From Rebecca billardiae RCC1528 (Eukaryota; Haptophyta), in contig OZ251241.1 in the NCBI GenBank assembly GCA_965240325.2, forward strand, positions 1,364,001 to 1,428,000: a stretch of DNA of 64,000 nt, given 5' to 3'. This document shows positions 41,517 through 52,853 of the stretch, one piece after another. Under the pieces are notes generated by a model. It saw nothing but the letters and a program-made list of their open reading frames with translations. It was not told the origin of the DNA and ran no database searches. How positions within the stretch are numbered: position 1 is the first letter of the stretch; every line of letters begins with the position of its first letter. Position numbers and translations under genes: made by a program.

Positions 41517-42810
41517 GGTTGTGCGCGCTGTGTTGTGGCGGTTGGTGCTCGGTGTTCGCGAGGTCGCTGCAAGTGGCGCGGACGTGAGCGTCTTGCCTCT
41601 TCCAGACGCCCGCCTTGGCGCGTCTGGGCACGTCGTTCCGGTGAGGGCGTTGAACCGGCCGTTGCAACTGCGCCCGTTTGCCGGACGGACTGGCGCGTGT
41701 CTCGACTCCCGCGCGTCTGGATTCGCGCGCTCGACTTTCAGACTGGGCTTTTCGGACTGCTGTGCATCTCTCCGCGCGGCGCCGCCCAGGACTGGCACGG
41801 GGCCAGCCCAAGTGTGGTTGGCGGCCGGCCACTGACGGGGAGCGAGCGAGAAAGGTGGGGACGCCACGCCGTGTGCAGCAGGGCTGGGCGCCACGCGCGC
41901 AGTCCGGTGCGTGCGCCCTCGGCGCCACCGCCGCCGCGACCGCGTCGCCGGCGCGCACGCGCGCCCGCTGCCCGCCGCAGGCGCAGCCAGCCAGTGAACC
42001 CCTCGGCCGGCGGCGTGCAGGCCGCACGACTGATGCCGGTGCACCGCAAGGGTGGCCGCGCACTACCTCGGCGGCCGGCCCAGAGCACGGCGGCAGCTGA
42101 GGACGCGCATATCCTCGCCGCGCGCGCCAGGCAGGCCGAGCCACCCACCGCCGGCCGGCATGGCCCGCGCCGCGCTCGCTGGGCTTCAGCCTCGGGCCTT
42201 GGTGGCGCCGTGCGCCGTGTGGCAGCGCGCGCGCGCTTGTGCAGCCATGCGCCTGAGGCCTGGCCCTCCTCACGGTCTGTGCGGGGTATGGCCCCGGGGA
42301 GCTGTGGAGACACGGCTGCGCGCGTGCGGCGCCACCCGCCACCCCGACGGCTCCGTGGGTTGGCGGGTGGCTGCCCTGAGCCCTCCGAGCCTCCGGCGTG
42401 CTGCCACTGCGCGCGCAGGGCGACCCCCACTGCCGCGGGCACTACGCCGCGATCTGAGGCGGGCGTGGGTGACGGCTGCAGCCACCCATGTCGCCCACGC
42501 GCTTCCCCAGGCTGGCGCGAGTGTAGATTCGCACGCTGCGCGCTACGCTCCCGCGCCAGCCGGCGGCGCAGAGTGACCGAAGAGCGCCGCGCGCCCCGCG
42601 CTGCATGCCGCGTGCGGCCGCGGGGCTCGCCAACGCCAGGCTGCTTGCGCCGGCCCTCGGCGCTAGCATCTAGGTGGGTGGGAGCAGTCTGCCGGCGCGA
42701 AGCGCGGGCTGCCGGTGCGGAGTCGGTCGACGTGGCTGTCGCGCGCTCGCGGGCGGCGCCCCGGCCGACCGGGACCGGGGCACGCCGCACGCCCGCACCT
42801 TGCTCGCACC

Positions 42811-42818
42811 GCGCCAAA
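42811..42818 (-). promoter_or_regulatory. E2F-like site upstream of MCM4 (distal)
   Basis: GCGCCAAA on the plus strand, TTTGGCGC on the minus strand, fits the E2F/DP consensus TTTSSCGC. It lies about 190 bp before the MCM4 start codon. E2F control of MCM genes is well established in plants and animals; its use here is inference. Confidence 0.5.
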
Positions 42819-42901
42819 AAGCCACAGGTTGCGCGCGGCTTTTCGGGCACGATGGCCCTCGGCTCGGCCCCGGACCAAGACTGGCCCGGCCGGACAGCGC
42901 T

Positions 42902-42909
42902 TTTCGCGC
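42902..42909 (+). promoter_or_regulatory. E2F-like site upstream of MCM4 (proximal)
   Basis: TTTCGCGC, within TTTTCGCGCC, fits TTTSSCGC exactly. It lies about 95 bp before the MCM4 ATG and opposite in orientation to the site at 42811-42818. In such GC-rich DNA a chance match is possible, but its T-rich half is unusual for the neighbourhood. Confidence 0.5.
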
Positions 42910-43004
42910 CCGCCGGCTCGCGTTCGCGCGCTCGCGAGAGGGGCCGCGCTCACGTGCACGGAGCACCGGCAGCACTCACTCGCCGAGTGTCGAGCCGCGC
43001 GCAG

Positions 43005-46000
43005 ATGGCGTCGCACTCGCCCTCGATCTCATCCGACGTGGTGCCCTCGTCCGTGCCGGCCCCCGCGCCGCCGAACAACACGGCCGACTTCGAGCCCTCG
43101 CCCGCGCCCGTCGGCGAGAGCTCGGCGCGCGGCGGCGACGACGCGTCGGGCTCGCGCGGCCCGACGCCGGCGTCGCGCTCGCGCACGCCCGGCCGGCGCA
43201 CGCCCGGTGGGAGCCACGCGTCGCTCACGCCGCGCTCCGATGCCGTCTCCTCGCCCCTCGACTTCGGCTCCGAGCGCCCGCCCGTGAGCGGCTCGCCCGC
43301 GCGCGGCACGCCGTCGCGCACGACGCGCTCGGGGCTTGGCACCAACACGTCCGAGCCCGACCGCGAGCAGACGGTGATCTGGGGCACGACGATCAACGTG
43401 TCGCAGTACATTGACGACTTCAAGAGTGCGCGCCGCGCGCGCGCCGCGCCGTGCGCGCGCGCGCGCGCGCGCGCGACCGCGCGCGCGCGCGCATGCATGC
43501 GCGTGTGTGCGCGCGCGCGCGCGCGTGCGCGGGAGCATCGCCCGCCGCGGGCCGTCGCGCGCGTGCACGGCCGCGCCTGGCCGTGCGTGGCCATCCGCTT
43601 CGGCCTTTCCGGCCGGCGCTCCTTCCCGTGCTCACCCGCCGCGCCCACGCTCTCCGCGCGCGCGCGCGCGCGTCGCGCCGCGCCGCGCCGCGCCCGCGCT
43701 CGTCGTCCGCGCGCGCGCAGCGTTCCTCACGACGTTCTCGGCGGAGGGCGGCGCGGAGGCGGGCGCGGAGGAGGGCTCGCTGTACGAGCGGTACCTGCAG
43801 CGCATCCTCCACGCGGACGAGGGCTCGCTCAACCTCGACTGCGCCCACGTGCGCGCGCACTCTGCGCCGCTGTACCGCCAGCTCGTGCAGTACCCGCAGG
43901 AGGTGGTGCCTCTGATGGACATTGCGCTCGCGGACGTGCTGGCGCAGGTGGCGGAGCGGACGGGGGTGGAGCCGAGCCGGCGCGTGCTCGTGCGGCCGTA
44001 CAACCTCGAGGCCAAGACGCCGATGCGCGCCCTCGACCCGTGCCACATCGACACGCTCGTCGCGGTGCACGGCATGGTGACTCGCACCTCGTCGATCGTG
44101 CCCGACCTGAAGCACGCGTGGTACGAGTGCGCGCTGTGCGGCGCGGGCGTGACGGTGGTGATCGACCACGGGCAGATCAACGAGCCGCGCGGGTGCGCGT
44201 CGTGCAGCGCGACGGCGTGCATGCAGATCGTGCACAACCGCTGCACCTTCGCCGACAAGCAGGTGGTCCGGCTGCAGGAGGCGCCGGACAACATCCCCGA
44301 GGGGGAGACGCCGCAGACCATCACCGCGCTGTGCTGGGACGATCTGGTCGACGTCGCCAAGCCGGGCGACCGCGTGGTGCTCACCGGCGTGTTCCGCGCG
44401 CAGCCGATCCGCGTGAACCCGCGGCAGCGCACGCTCAAGGCCGTGTACCGCACCTACTTCGACCTGATGCACGTGTGCAAGCTCGAGGCCGGCCGGCTGC
44501 GCGCGGAGGACGCGACGGCGGCGCCGCTCTCCGAGTGGCACACGCCGTTCGACGAGACGGGCGCGGACGAGGAGGGCGCGCGCGCCGCGCGGAAGGAGGC
44601 GGCGGAGGCGATCGCGGGGCGGGGCGACGTGTACGACGCGCTCGCGCGCGCGCTCGCGCCCTCGATCTGGGAGCTCGACGACGTCAAGAAGGGCGTCCTC
44701 TGCCAGCTCTTCGCCGGCTCCGCAAAGTCGCTCGACGCGCAGTCGGCCGGCGGCGCGCGCTTCCGCGGCGACCTGAACGTTCTGCTGGTGGGCGACCCGG
44801 GCACGTCCAAGTCGCAGCTGCTGCAGTACGTGCACAAGGCGGCGCCGCGCGGGATCTACACGTCGGGCAAGGGCTCCTCCGCCGTCGGCCTCACCGCGTA
44901 CGTCACGCGCGACCAGGAGACCGGCGGGTTTGTCCTCGAGTCGGGCGCGCTCGTGCTCTCAGACCGCGGCGTGTGCTGCATCGACGAGTTTGACAAGATG
45001 AGCGACGGCGCGCGCTCGGTGCTGCACGAGGTGATGGAGCAGCAGACGGTGTCGATCGCGAAGGCGGGGATCATCTGCTCGCTCAACGCGCGCACCTCCG
45101 TCCTCGCCTCCGCCAACCCGCGCGAGTCCCGCTACAACCCGTCCCTCTCCGTCATCGACAACATCGACCTGTCGCCCTCGCTTCTCTCGAGGTTCGATCT
45201 GATCTACCTGCTGCTCGACAAGCCGGACGAGCGGACCGACCGCCAGCTGGCGCGCCACCTGGTCGCGCTGTACGGCCCCGCGACGCGCGGCGGCGCGGGC
45301 GCGTCGGACCCCGCCTCGCTCGGCGTCGAGGGCACCCCGATCGACCAGCGCGCCCTCACGGACTACATCTCGTACGCGCGGCAGCACTGCCACCCGCGCG
45401 TCACCGACGACGCGGCGGAGCGCCTTGTGGCCGAGTACGTCGAGATGCGCCGCGTGGGCGCGTCGCGCAAGACCATCTCGGCGACGCCGCGCCAGCTCGA
45501 GTCGCTGATCCGCCTGGTGCGCGCGCGCGCGCGCGCGCGCGGCCGGCGGCACCATCCGCGCCGCCGCGCCTCGCACCTCGCGCGCGCCCCGCCCCCCGCG
45601 GCAGCGCGGCGGCGGTGCCCCCGCGGCAGCGCGCGGGGGCTCACGCGGCGCGCGGGCGCCGCGCGCGCGGCGCGCTCGCAGGCGGAGGCGCACGCGCGGC
45701 TGCACCTGCGCGAGGACGTGGGCGAGGACGACGTGGGCGAGGCGGTGCGCCTCATGCGCGTCGCCACGCAGCAGGCCGCCACCGACCCGCACACCGGCAC
45801 CATCGACATGGACCTCATCGCCACTGGCCGCTCCGCCGCGGTGCGCGCCAGCGCGCGCCCGCGCGCGCGCGCGATCGCGCGCTCGCGCGCTCGCGGCGGC
45901 GGCGGCGGCGGCTCCGCGTAGCGTGCCTCGCGCGTGGCGTGCGCACACTGCCCACACACGCGCGTACCACGCGCGCACCCCCCGCCGCCCCGCCGCCCCG

Positions 46001-46220
46001 CCCGCAGGCGCGCGGCGCCCTGGAGCAGCTCGCGTCCGCGCTGCTCGAGCAGCTGCGCTCCACGCCCAACGGCTCGGCCTCGCTCTCCGCGCTGCAGCAG
46101 GCGATCGCGGACGCGACGTCGATCGACGCGTCCGCGCCGCAGCTGCGCGAGGCGCTGGACCAGCTCAAGGCCGAGCACGCCGTCATTGAGCGCGGCGCCA
46201 CCATCTCCCTCGTCGGCTGA
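43005..46220 (+). CDS. MCM4: DNA replication licensing factor MCM4
   Basis: Subunit of the MCM2-7 replicative helicase. Exons 43005-43425, 43721-45516, 45682-45840 and 46008-46220 give 862 residues with consistent phases; all three donors are GTGCGC. The first exon is a Ser/Pro-rich disordered N-terminus with many SP/TP sites, typical MCM4 targets for cell-cycle kinases, ending VIWGTTINVSQYIDDF. The zinc finger uses Cys277, 280, 299 and 302. The AAA+ domain has Walker A GDPGTSKS at 498-505, Walker B CIDEFDKM with the DE pair at 562-563, and arginine finger SRFD near 630-633. Exon 3 contains ATDPHTGTIDMDLIATG, which is diagnostic of MCM4 among the paralogues. The C-terminal winged helix is exon 4. 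Intron 1 is a long CG-dinucleotide tract. Confidence 0.96.
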
Positions 46221-47041
46221 GCGCGCGGCGACACGCGGTGGGCGCCGGCCGCGACGGCCGCTGGGGCGCGCGCGCGCCGCGAGACATCAGCACGCGGCGC
46301 GTGCCACACCTGCCTGGGCCCGGCTTGCCCAGGGCGCGGCCGCGACGCCAGGCCGGCCCACCGGCTGCACCATCATCGTCATCATCACCATCCCACACAT
46401 GACACGCACGAGTGGCGACGGCCACCGCCGAGCCACCTCGCCAGCTGCCTTTTGGCATGACGGAGCAGAGTCGCCGCTGCACTGTGACTGTGTCTGTCGG
46501 CACATCAACTGACACGCAACTTTGCAGCGCGGCGGCCGCTCCGCGCGGTGCGCGCGCACGGCAGTCGCTCACCACGACAGTAGGCACTTTGACGCCGGCA
46601 TCGTCTCTCATCCACCGGTGGCTCTCTTCTCCCCACGCGTGTGGCAGCACGCCACCGGTCCAGCCGCGTCCGCGCCACCCAGCGAGGAGAAAGTTGGCGC
46701 GAGTCTTTTTCGGCGTCGTCATCTTTTTCTGCACTAGAAAAAGCTCTCAACGAGATTGATACCAGATCTCTCGGTTCCCTCGACGTGATTGGTGAACCCG
46801 TCTTTCCGAGTTGCAACGTCATATGACCACGCGGCGAGCACGTGGCAAAGCCTGATGAAGCTCTAAAACCCGGTAAAACGCGGGGAAGCGATTCGCTGAT
46901 CACACGTGTGCAGCCGTCACAGACGGCTTCAACCCCGTGCAGTCCGCCGAAACTCCGAGTCTGGACCGGTAGAGTCGGTTTGAGACCGCGCGTCCCCGTC
47001 GCCGCCGCCGTCCGATCAGACCCGCGCGCGTTGCACGCAGC
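46221..47041. other. Intergenic stretch between MCM4 and the plastid translocator
   Basis: About 820 bp. The right two-thirds are lower in GC and contain a hairpin CTTTTTCT-GCACT-AGAAAAAG (46723-46743). It should include the MCM4 3' end and the translocator promoter. No gene is accepted. Confidence 0.5.
46723..46743. repeat. Hairpin, 8-bp arms, 5-base loop
   Basis: CTTTTTCT and AGAAAAAG flank GCACT. It lies between two plus-strand genes, about 500 bp after the MCM4 stop and 300 bp before the translocator start. Confidence 0.6.
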
Positions 47042-48463
47042 ATGCTGGGCCTGCGCCACGCGCTGTTGTGGGTGGCGGCGCTGCTGCTCGCGCCGCCGAC
47101 GGCGGGTTCGCACCAGCTCGCGAGGCGGGCGCTCGCGCCGCACCGCGCGCTCGCGCCGCACCGCGTCGCGCCGGCGCGCGCGCGCGTGTCGTCGGTCGCG
47201 GCCGTGACCAAGCCGGACCAGCTCGAGGACGAGTACGACGAGTACGCGCTGGAGGAGTCGGACGACCTCGACCTGCCGCCGTGCTGGGTCGGCCCCGCCG
47301 AGGACCTCAGCCTCCACGAGGGCGAGCACTGCGACGGCCTGCGCAAGTTCGAGCAGCCCGCGCGGTACATCGCGCGCGCGCGCGTGATGCTGTACATCGC
47401 CGGCTGGTACGCGCTGAGCGTCGGGTACCAGGTGACGAACAAGAAGGTGCTCAAGGTGCTCGCGCTGCCGTGGAGCCTCTCCGCCGCCGTCGTCGCCTTC
47501 GGCTGCCTCCCCGTCCTCTTCGCCTGGGCCACCGGCCTGCGCGACCGCCCGAGGGGCATGGGCGCGAAGGAGTGGCTGGGCCTGCTGCCGCTCGGCCTCT
47601 TCCACGGCACCGGGCTGCTGTCGGGCACGATCGGCAACGCGGCGGGCTCGGTGGCGTTCGCGCAGGTCGTCAAGGCCGGCGGCCCCGTCTGGACCGTCCT
47701 CCTCTCCGCCCTCCTCGTCGGCGAGCGCGCGTCGCACCGTGTGTGCCTCGCGCTCGTGCCGATCGTCGCGGGCGTCGGCGTCGCCACCATGTCCGAGCTC
47801 TCGTTCAAGTGGGTGGCGCTGCTGGGCGCGGCGATCTCGGACGTGTCGTACGTGCTGCGCAACGTGCTCACCAAGGCGTCGATGAAGAAGCGCGAGGCGC
47901 AGGGCGCCGAGGCCGCCACGCTCTCCAAGACGTCGCTCACGGGCGCGCTCACCGTGACCGCGACCGCGTGCCTGGTGCCCATGGCGCTGCTCGCAGAGTG
48001 GCGCACGGCGCCCGCGGCGTGGGCGGCGGCGACGGCGGCGATGCCGGCGGGCGTGCTCGCGGGCAAGATCGCGATGACCGGCGTCTACTTCTGGGGCTAC
48101 TCCGAGTTCGCCATGCTCGCGCTGAGCAACCTCACCCCCGTGACGCACGCCATCACCAACACGCTGCGGCGCGTCGTGCTGCTCGTGGTCGCGGCGTTCG
48201 TCTTTGCGACGCCGATGACGACGATGGGCAAGATCGGCTCGGGGATGGCGATCGGCGGCTCGTACCTGTACTCGCTGGCGAAGAACGCGGACAAGGCGCA
48301 GGCCGCGCGCGAGGCGGAGGAGGCCGCCGCCGCCGCCGCCGCCGCGCCGCCCGAGCCGACGATCGTCGCGCCACCCGCCATCGACGCGCTGCCGCTGCAG
48401 GCGGCTGCGGCCGACGGCTCGACCAACTCGACGCGCGCGCTCGCCAGCCCGGCGGAGAACTGA
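47042..48463 (+). CDS. Plastid phosphate-translocator-family carrier (TPT type)
   Basis: Intronless, 473 residues. Residues 1-22 (MLGLRHALLWVAALLLAPPT) read as a signal peptide and 23-50 as a basic, Ala/Arg/His-rich transit region, the bipartite leader expected for a secondary plastid. After an acidic spacer, about residues 110-415 hold the ten-helix drug/metabolite transporter fold. Family hallmarks are YQVTNKKVLKVLALPWSLSA, AGSVAFAQVVKAGGPVWTVL, DVSYVLRNVLTKASMKK and LTPVTHAITNTLRRVVLLV. Members exchange triose phosphate, phosphoenolpyruvate or sugar phosphates for phosphate across plastid membranes; which substrate applies here cannot be read off. The C-terminus is an Ala-rich tail. The nearest neighbour downstream is convergent. 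Confidence 0.9.
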   Translation: MLGLRHALLWVAALLLAPPTAGSHQLARRALAPHRALAPHRVAPARARVSSVAAVTKPDQLEDEYDEYALEESDDLDLPPCWVGPAEDLSLHEGEHCDGLRKFEQPARYIARARVMLYIAGWYALSVGYQVTNKKVLKVLALPWSLSAAVVAFGCLPVLFAWATGLRDRPRGMGAKEWLGLLPLGLFHGTGLLSGTIGNAAGSVAFAQVVKAGGPVWTVLLSALLVGERASHRVCLALVPIVAGVGVATMSELSFKWVALLGAAISDVSYVLRNVLTKASMKKREAQGAEAATLSKTSLTGALTVTATACLVPMALLAEWRTAPAAWAAATAAMPAGVLAGKIAMTGVYFWGYSEFAMLALSNLTPVTHAITNTLRRVVLLVVAAFVFATPMTTMGKIGSGMAIGGSYLYSLAKNADKAQAAREAEEAAAAAAAAPPEPTIVAPPAIDALPLQAAAADGSTNSTRALASPAEN

Positions 48464-49184
48464 GCGGCCGCTCGGTCGGCAGCGTCGGCGGGAGGGCGCG
48501 CCGGCGTGGCGAATGGGCCGCCCCCGCCCCGGCCCTTCGAGCCCGAGGCCCAGCCAGCGGCAGAGGCCGCAGACAGTCGAGCTGGCCCTCGTCCCGGGCG
48601 GTCCCGTCTCCCCGGACTCCCTGACCGCTGACCGCTGACGCCGCCGCCCAGATGTCCGATCGATCCGCAGCTCCGGCGGCGGCGCCGCCGCGAAGCTCAT
48701 CTAGTTATTCGTCGCGTTCTAGTATACCATCATGGTCCGTCCATCATCAGTATATAGTTAATATATATAATTAATTTTATTAATATACATATATATACAT
48801 ATATATTAATATATCGTTTATAATATATATATATATATATATCAATAAGTTGCCGCCCGGGCGCCGCCCGCGCGCTGCCAGACATGCAGCATCGCGCGCG
48901 GCGGTGTGACTGCTAGTGCTAGTCTGCTCACTAGTCGTCTGACTACTGACTACGTACCGTAACGTCGTCTTATATATTGTTCATCGGGACTGGGCGGAGT
49001 TCGGCTGGACTGCCTCATCATCAGCATATATATATTCGTCATCATCATGCGCTGGATATCATATCATCGATCACCGCCGCCGCCCGCCGTCACCGCGGAG
49101 GCTCCGTGCCTGCGGCCCGGCGGTCTGGTGCCTCGTCCGGCGTCCCGGATCTCCTCGCATCGCGTCGGCCCGATGTTGGCATCG
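48464..49184. other. AT-rich intergenic stretch with TA microsatellite
   Basis: About 720 bp between convergent genes. 48740-48850 is almost pure A and T, dominated by (TA)n runs, a sharp contrast to the GC-rich genes on both sides. No gene is seen. Confidence 0.75.
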
Positions 49185-50774
49185 TCACGTCGCCGCCTTC
49201 GGGGCCCCGCTCCCCGGCCTGCGCGGCGACGGCGGCAGAGTCTGGCCCCCGGCTGACGCGGCGCCGACGTGCAGCGGCGCGTTGAGCGCGAGGGTGGCGT
49301 CGATCACTTGCTTGGAGCGGCCGCTCGACGCGAGCACGACCGCGAGGGTGCCGCAGATGAGCAGCGCGGCGCCCGCGGCGCCGAGCGGCGTGGGCGCCCC
49401 GTCCACCCCCGCCGCGATCCCCTCGAGCGTCGCGACGATCGGCTGCGTGAGTATCACCACCGAGATGGTGAGCGGGTGCAAGTACTTGAGCGCGACCACG
49501 TACCCCAGAGCGCCCACGCCGTCGCACACCGTCGCCACCCACAGCAGCACGGGGAGGCGGTCGGGCTCGGGGCGGAGCCAGCCGAAGACGCCGAAGCGCG
49601 AGGCGTCGAGCGGGGTGCGCGCCGCCGCGCCCTCCGCGCCCTCCGCGCCGCCGCCCAGCCCCGACGCCATCGCCTGCGTGAGCGGCGCGCAGAGCAGCAC
49701 CGCCAGACACGCGGCGTCCACCAGCCAGAACTGGACGAGGGGCGGCAGCAGCGGGCGGAGCCGCTTGCAGCAGAGCATGTACGCCACGCCGCCGAGCGAG
49801 CCGAGGAAGGCGATCAGGTCGCCGACCCACGGCGCGAAGGGCACCGCCGCCGCCGCGCCCGCCGCGCCCGCCGCGGACGGGCGCGGCGCGGAGAAGGCGA
49901 CGAGGACGGCGCCCGCGACCGCCACAAGCGCGCCGCCCACCTCCGCGGGCGCGGTCGGCCGGCCGCGCACCAGGCGGAGGGCGAGGAGGAGGATGGGCGT
50001 GCAGTTGTTGAAGAGGATGGCGTCGGCGGGGCCGGTGCCCTGCAGCGCGATGCAGAACGTGATCGACTGGAACAGCGTCGCGGCGCACGTGCCCAGCAGC
50101 AGCGCGAGCGTGCGCACGCGCGCGAGCGTGCCGCGCAGCCGCGCGCTCGCGCACAGCTGCCACGCTGCGACGGGGCCAAAGAGTGACACAAAAGCCGAGT
50201 AGCGCCAGATCAGCAGGAGCGCGCCGTCGACGCCGCGGCCGGTCGCGCGGAACGCGTCGCCCGTCGAAGAGCACGCGAGCAGCGCGACGAAGAGCACGAG
50301 CCAGCCCACCACGGGCACGTGCCGCGTCACAGTGACGGACAGCTGCACTGCCGCCGCGTGCGGCGGCGCGGACGCGTGCGGTTGCGCGGGCGGCGCGGCG
50401 GGTGCGGCCGGCTGCGCGCCCGCGGCGGCGAGGTGCGGGGGCGGCGCGCCGGGCTTGCGCGGCGCGGGCTCGGCGGGTGCGCCCTTCGACGCGGGGCCCA
50501 CGAGCCCGGCCTCCAGCGCCGACTCGCGCCCGGCGCCGAGCAGAGGCTCCGCCGCGGCCGCGACCGCAGCCGAGGGCGCGCGCCCGCCGCCGGGCCGCCT
50601 GCCGCCAGCCATCAGCGCCCACACACCACCGCCGCCGCCGGCGGCGCCGGCGGCACGGCGGGCGGCGGATGTCGGGGCGGGCGCGTCGGCGGCGACGCCC
50701 CGCGCCGCGATGCTCACGTGGTCGATCCCCGACGGCAGCGGCGGCAGGCACAACTCCCACAGTGGCGCCACCTC

Positions 50775-50823
<49 letters not shown>

Positions 50824-51225
50824 AATGGGCCGATGGATCGGCGCGCGCCGCGCGCGCGGCCCTCCGAGCCTGCGCTGCTGTAGCTCGTCGCTGTGGCGGG
50901 CTTCTCCTCGGAGGGGCGCTCCGCGCGGAAGGGCGCGCCGAGGCCTCCGGGCTCCACGCGCGCGCCCGCACCCGCCGCCGCCGCGCCGGGCGTGCGGCGC
51001 GGCTCGTGAGCGGAGCACGCGCGCGGCCGCGCGCCGAGAGGCGACTCCGCTGCGGCGGCCACGGCCGCGCCCTGCGGCGGCGGGGTGGGCGCCGCGGCGC
51101 GGTCCGGCGTGGCTCGGCGGCCGGCGAGTCGCGCAGGCGCCTCCTTGCTCAGCGCGGACGCGTTGAACAGCGTCACCACGCGCGTGGGGTGGTGATGGTG
51201 CGGTTGGCTCGGCGCGCTGCTCGCA

Positions 51226-51265
<40 letters not shown>

Positions 51266-52853
51266 GTGCCTCCTCCGCATCGTCGGTTACGCTCTCGTAA
51301 CCGTCGTCGAGCTCGAGGAGGTAGGCGACGGCGTGGGGTGAGGAGGCGGGCGGGGGCTGCGCGCTGAGCGCGACGAGCGCCGCGCGCTCCTCGCGCGCCG
51401 CCGCGCCGCCCTCGCCGCCGAGCAGCCGCGCCGAGTGCACGGGCGCGCCTGGCCCCGACGACGCCGCGGCCGCCGCGGCCGCGCCCGTGCCGGGTGGCAG
51501 GGCGCCAAGCGCCTCGAGAGCGTCGGTGAGGAGCGGCGTCGGGCGGGCGGGGGTGGCCTCGTCGTCGGAGGACGCGTCTTCCACCGCGAGCAGCGTGCCG
51601 GGCACCCACTCCACCGCCTCGCCGTCCACGCCGCCCGCGCACGCCGCAGCGCGCCCGCCGGCGCCGCCGCCGATCGCGCCGCCCTCGGCCGCGGACGGCG
51701 GCCGCGCGCCCGCCGAGCCGGCGGCGGCCGGGTCGTAGTCGAGCCTGAGGACGAGCGACGCGTCGGCCGGCGAGGTGGGCTCGTCGGCCTCGGCCCCGGA
51801 CGGCTCCTCGCCCGCCACCGCGCGGCTCCGCGCGAGCTGCGCCTCCGTCTCCACCGCGCACCACAGCTGTCCCGCCGCGCGCGTCGCCCATAGCTGGCCG
51901 CGCGCCGCCAGCGTTGCGTTCGCGTCCGCCAGCGACGAGTAGCCGCTGGTGCTGCGCGCCGCGGCGTCAGCGAGCGCGTCGAAGAGGCGCGTGTCGTACA
52001 GGAAGAGCCCAGCCTCGAGCGCCAGCCCGGGGCCCGCGAGCTGCCGCCCGATCTCGCGCACGAGCAGGTCGCCACGCACGGGCGTGCACAGGTCGCCGCC
52101 ACCGGTGCCGCCCTGCGGCGCGGCCGCGGCCGCCGCAGCCGCCGGCGCGGACGCGCCGTCGGCGGCGTCGACCGGCTCGCAGCGCGCGAAGACGGCCGTG
52201 GGCGGGAGCGCGTCCGCGCTCGACACGGGGAGCTCCGTCTCGATCAGCACGCGCCCCACCGCGTGCCCCGGCAGCCCGCTGTCCGCCAGACGGCGCACGA
52301 GCGCAGACTCGAACGCGTGGTCTGCGGCGCACAGCAGGAACGGCTCGCCCGGCTCGAAGCAGCCGGCGGCACGCGCGAGCGAGGCGGCGTGGCCCGCGAC
52401 GAACGAAGGGCCCAGGTCGAGCACCTCCACGCCCATCGCCTCCGCCTCCGGCGCCGCCAGCACCGCGTCGACCACGTCCTGCTCGGCCGGACCGCCGACG
52501 ACGAGCACGAGCCTCGAGATGCCTGCCGCCGCGAGCTGGCGCATGAGGAGCACGAGGAGCGGCTGCCCGCCCACGCGGAGGAGCTCCTTGTGCACCGGCG
52601 CGCCCGTCGTCGACGGGCGCGAGACGGTCGAGACGAGCGCCTGCCGCACGCGCGCGGCGCCGGGCGGCGGTGCCGGCGCGACCGGGAACGGCCCGCCCTC
52701 GCGCGCGCGGCTGCCTGCGGCCGAGGCGCCCGCGCCCACGCGGTGCGCGTACACCGCGTCGCCCTCGCGCGCGAGCGAGTCGACCAGGTCGTCCTCCGAG
52801 CACTCGAGCAGCGACGCGATGGCCGGCAGGTCGATGGACCACACGCGCGCCAT
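49185..52853 (-). CDS. Fusion of a nucleotidyltransferase-like domain with a DMT/EamA membrane transporter
   Basis: A single uninterrupted frame of 1,222 residues, ATG at 52853. Residues about 70-345 resemble a MobA/LicC/GlmU-type NTP transferase: PVHKELLRVGGQPLLVLLMR, GISRLVLVVGG, FLLCAADHAFESALVRRL, and an end GQLWCAVETEAQL like the W-x-D-V-D-T segment of the family. The usual N-terminal G-x-G-x-R loop is not recognisable (here STVSRPSTTG), so activity is uncertain. Residues about 345-840 are a low-complexity Ala/Gly/Pro linker with two poly-Gly runs (DNA 51230-51262 and 50777-50823). Residues about 841-1175 hold ten membrane helices in two EamA halves: WLVLFVALLACSS, ADAILFNNCTPILLLALRLV, FLGSLGGVAYMLCC, PLTISVVILTQPIVATLEGI. 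Bacterial lic1 loci pair a cytidylyltransferase (LicC) with a choline permease of this superfamily (LicB); a similar link of uptake and nucleotidyl activation here is inference. Confidence 0.75.

Larger units (their letters stand above)
41517..43004. promoter_or_regulatory. Divergent upstream region of HSP90 and MCM4
   Basis: About 1.5 kb, long for this window. The open frames across it are low-complexity Arg/Ala-rich and I do not accept them as genes. It contains the inverted repeat CCAGACGC...GCGTCTGG near 41603-41628 and two E2F-like sites near MCM4. I did not find a clear heat shock element close to HSP90. A short unrecognised gene cannot be excluded. Confidence 0.45.

Noticed and set aside
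41509-42850. Minus-strand frames (277 and 370 residues) between HSP90 and MCM4
   Set aside because: Arg/Ala/Pro-rich with no conserved block; overlapping alternatives exist on both strands, so neither is supported as a gene.
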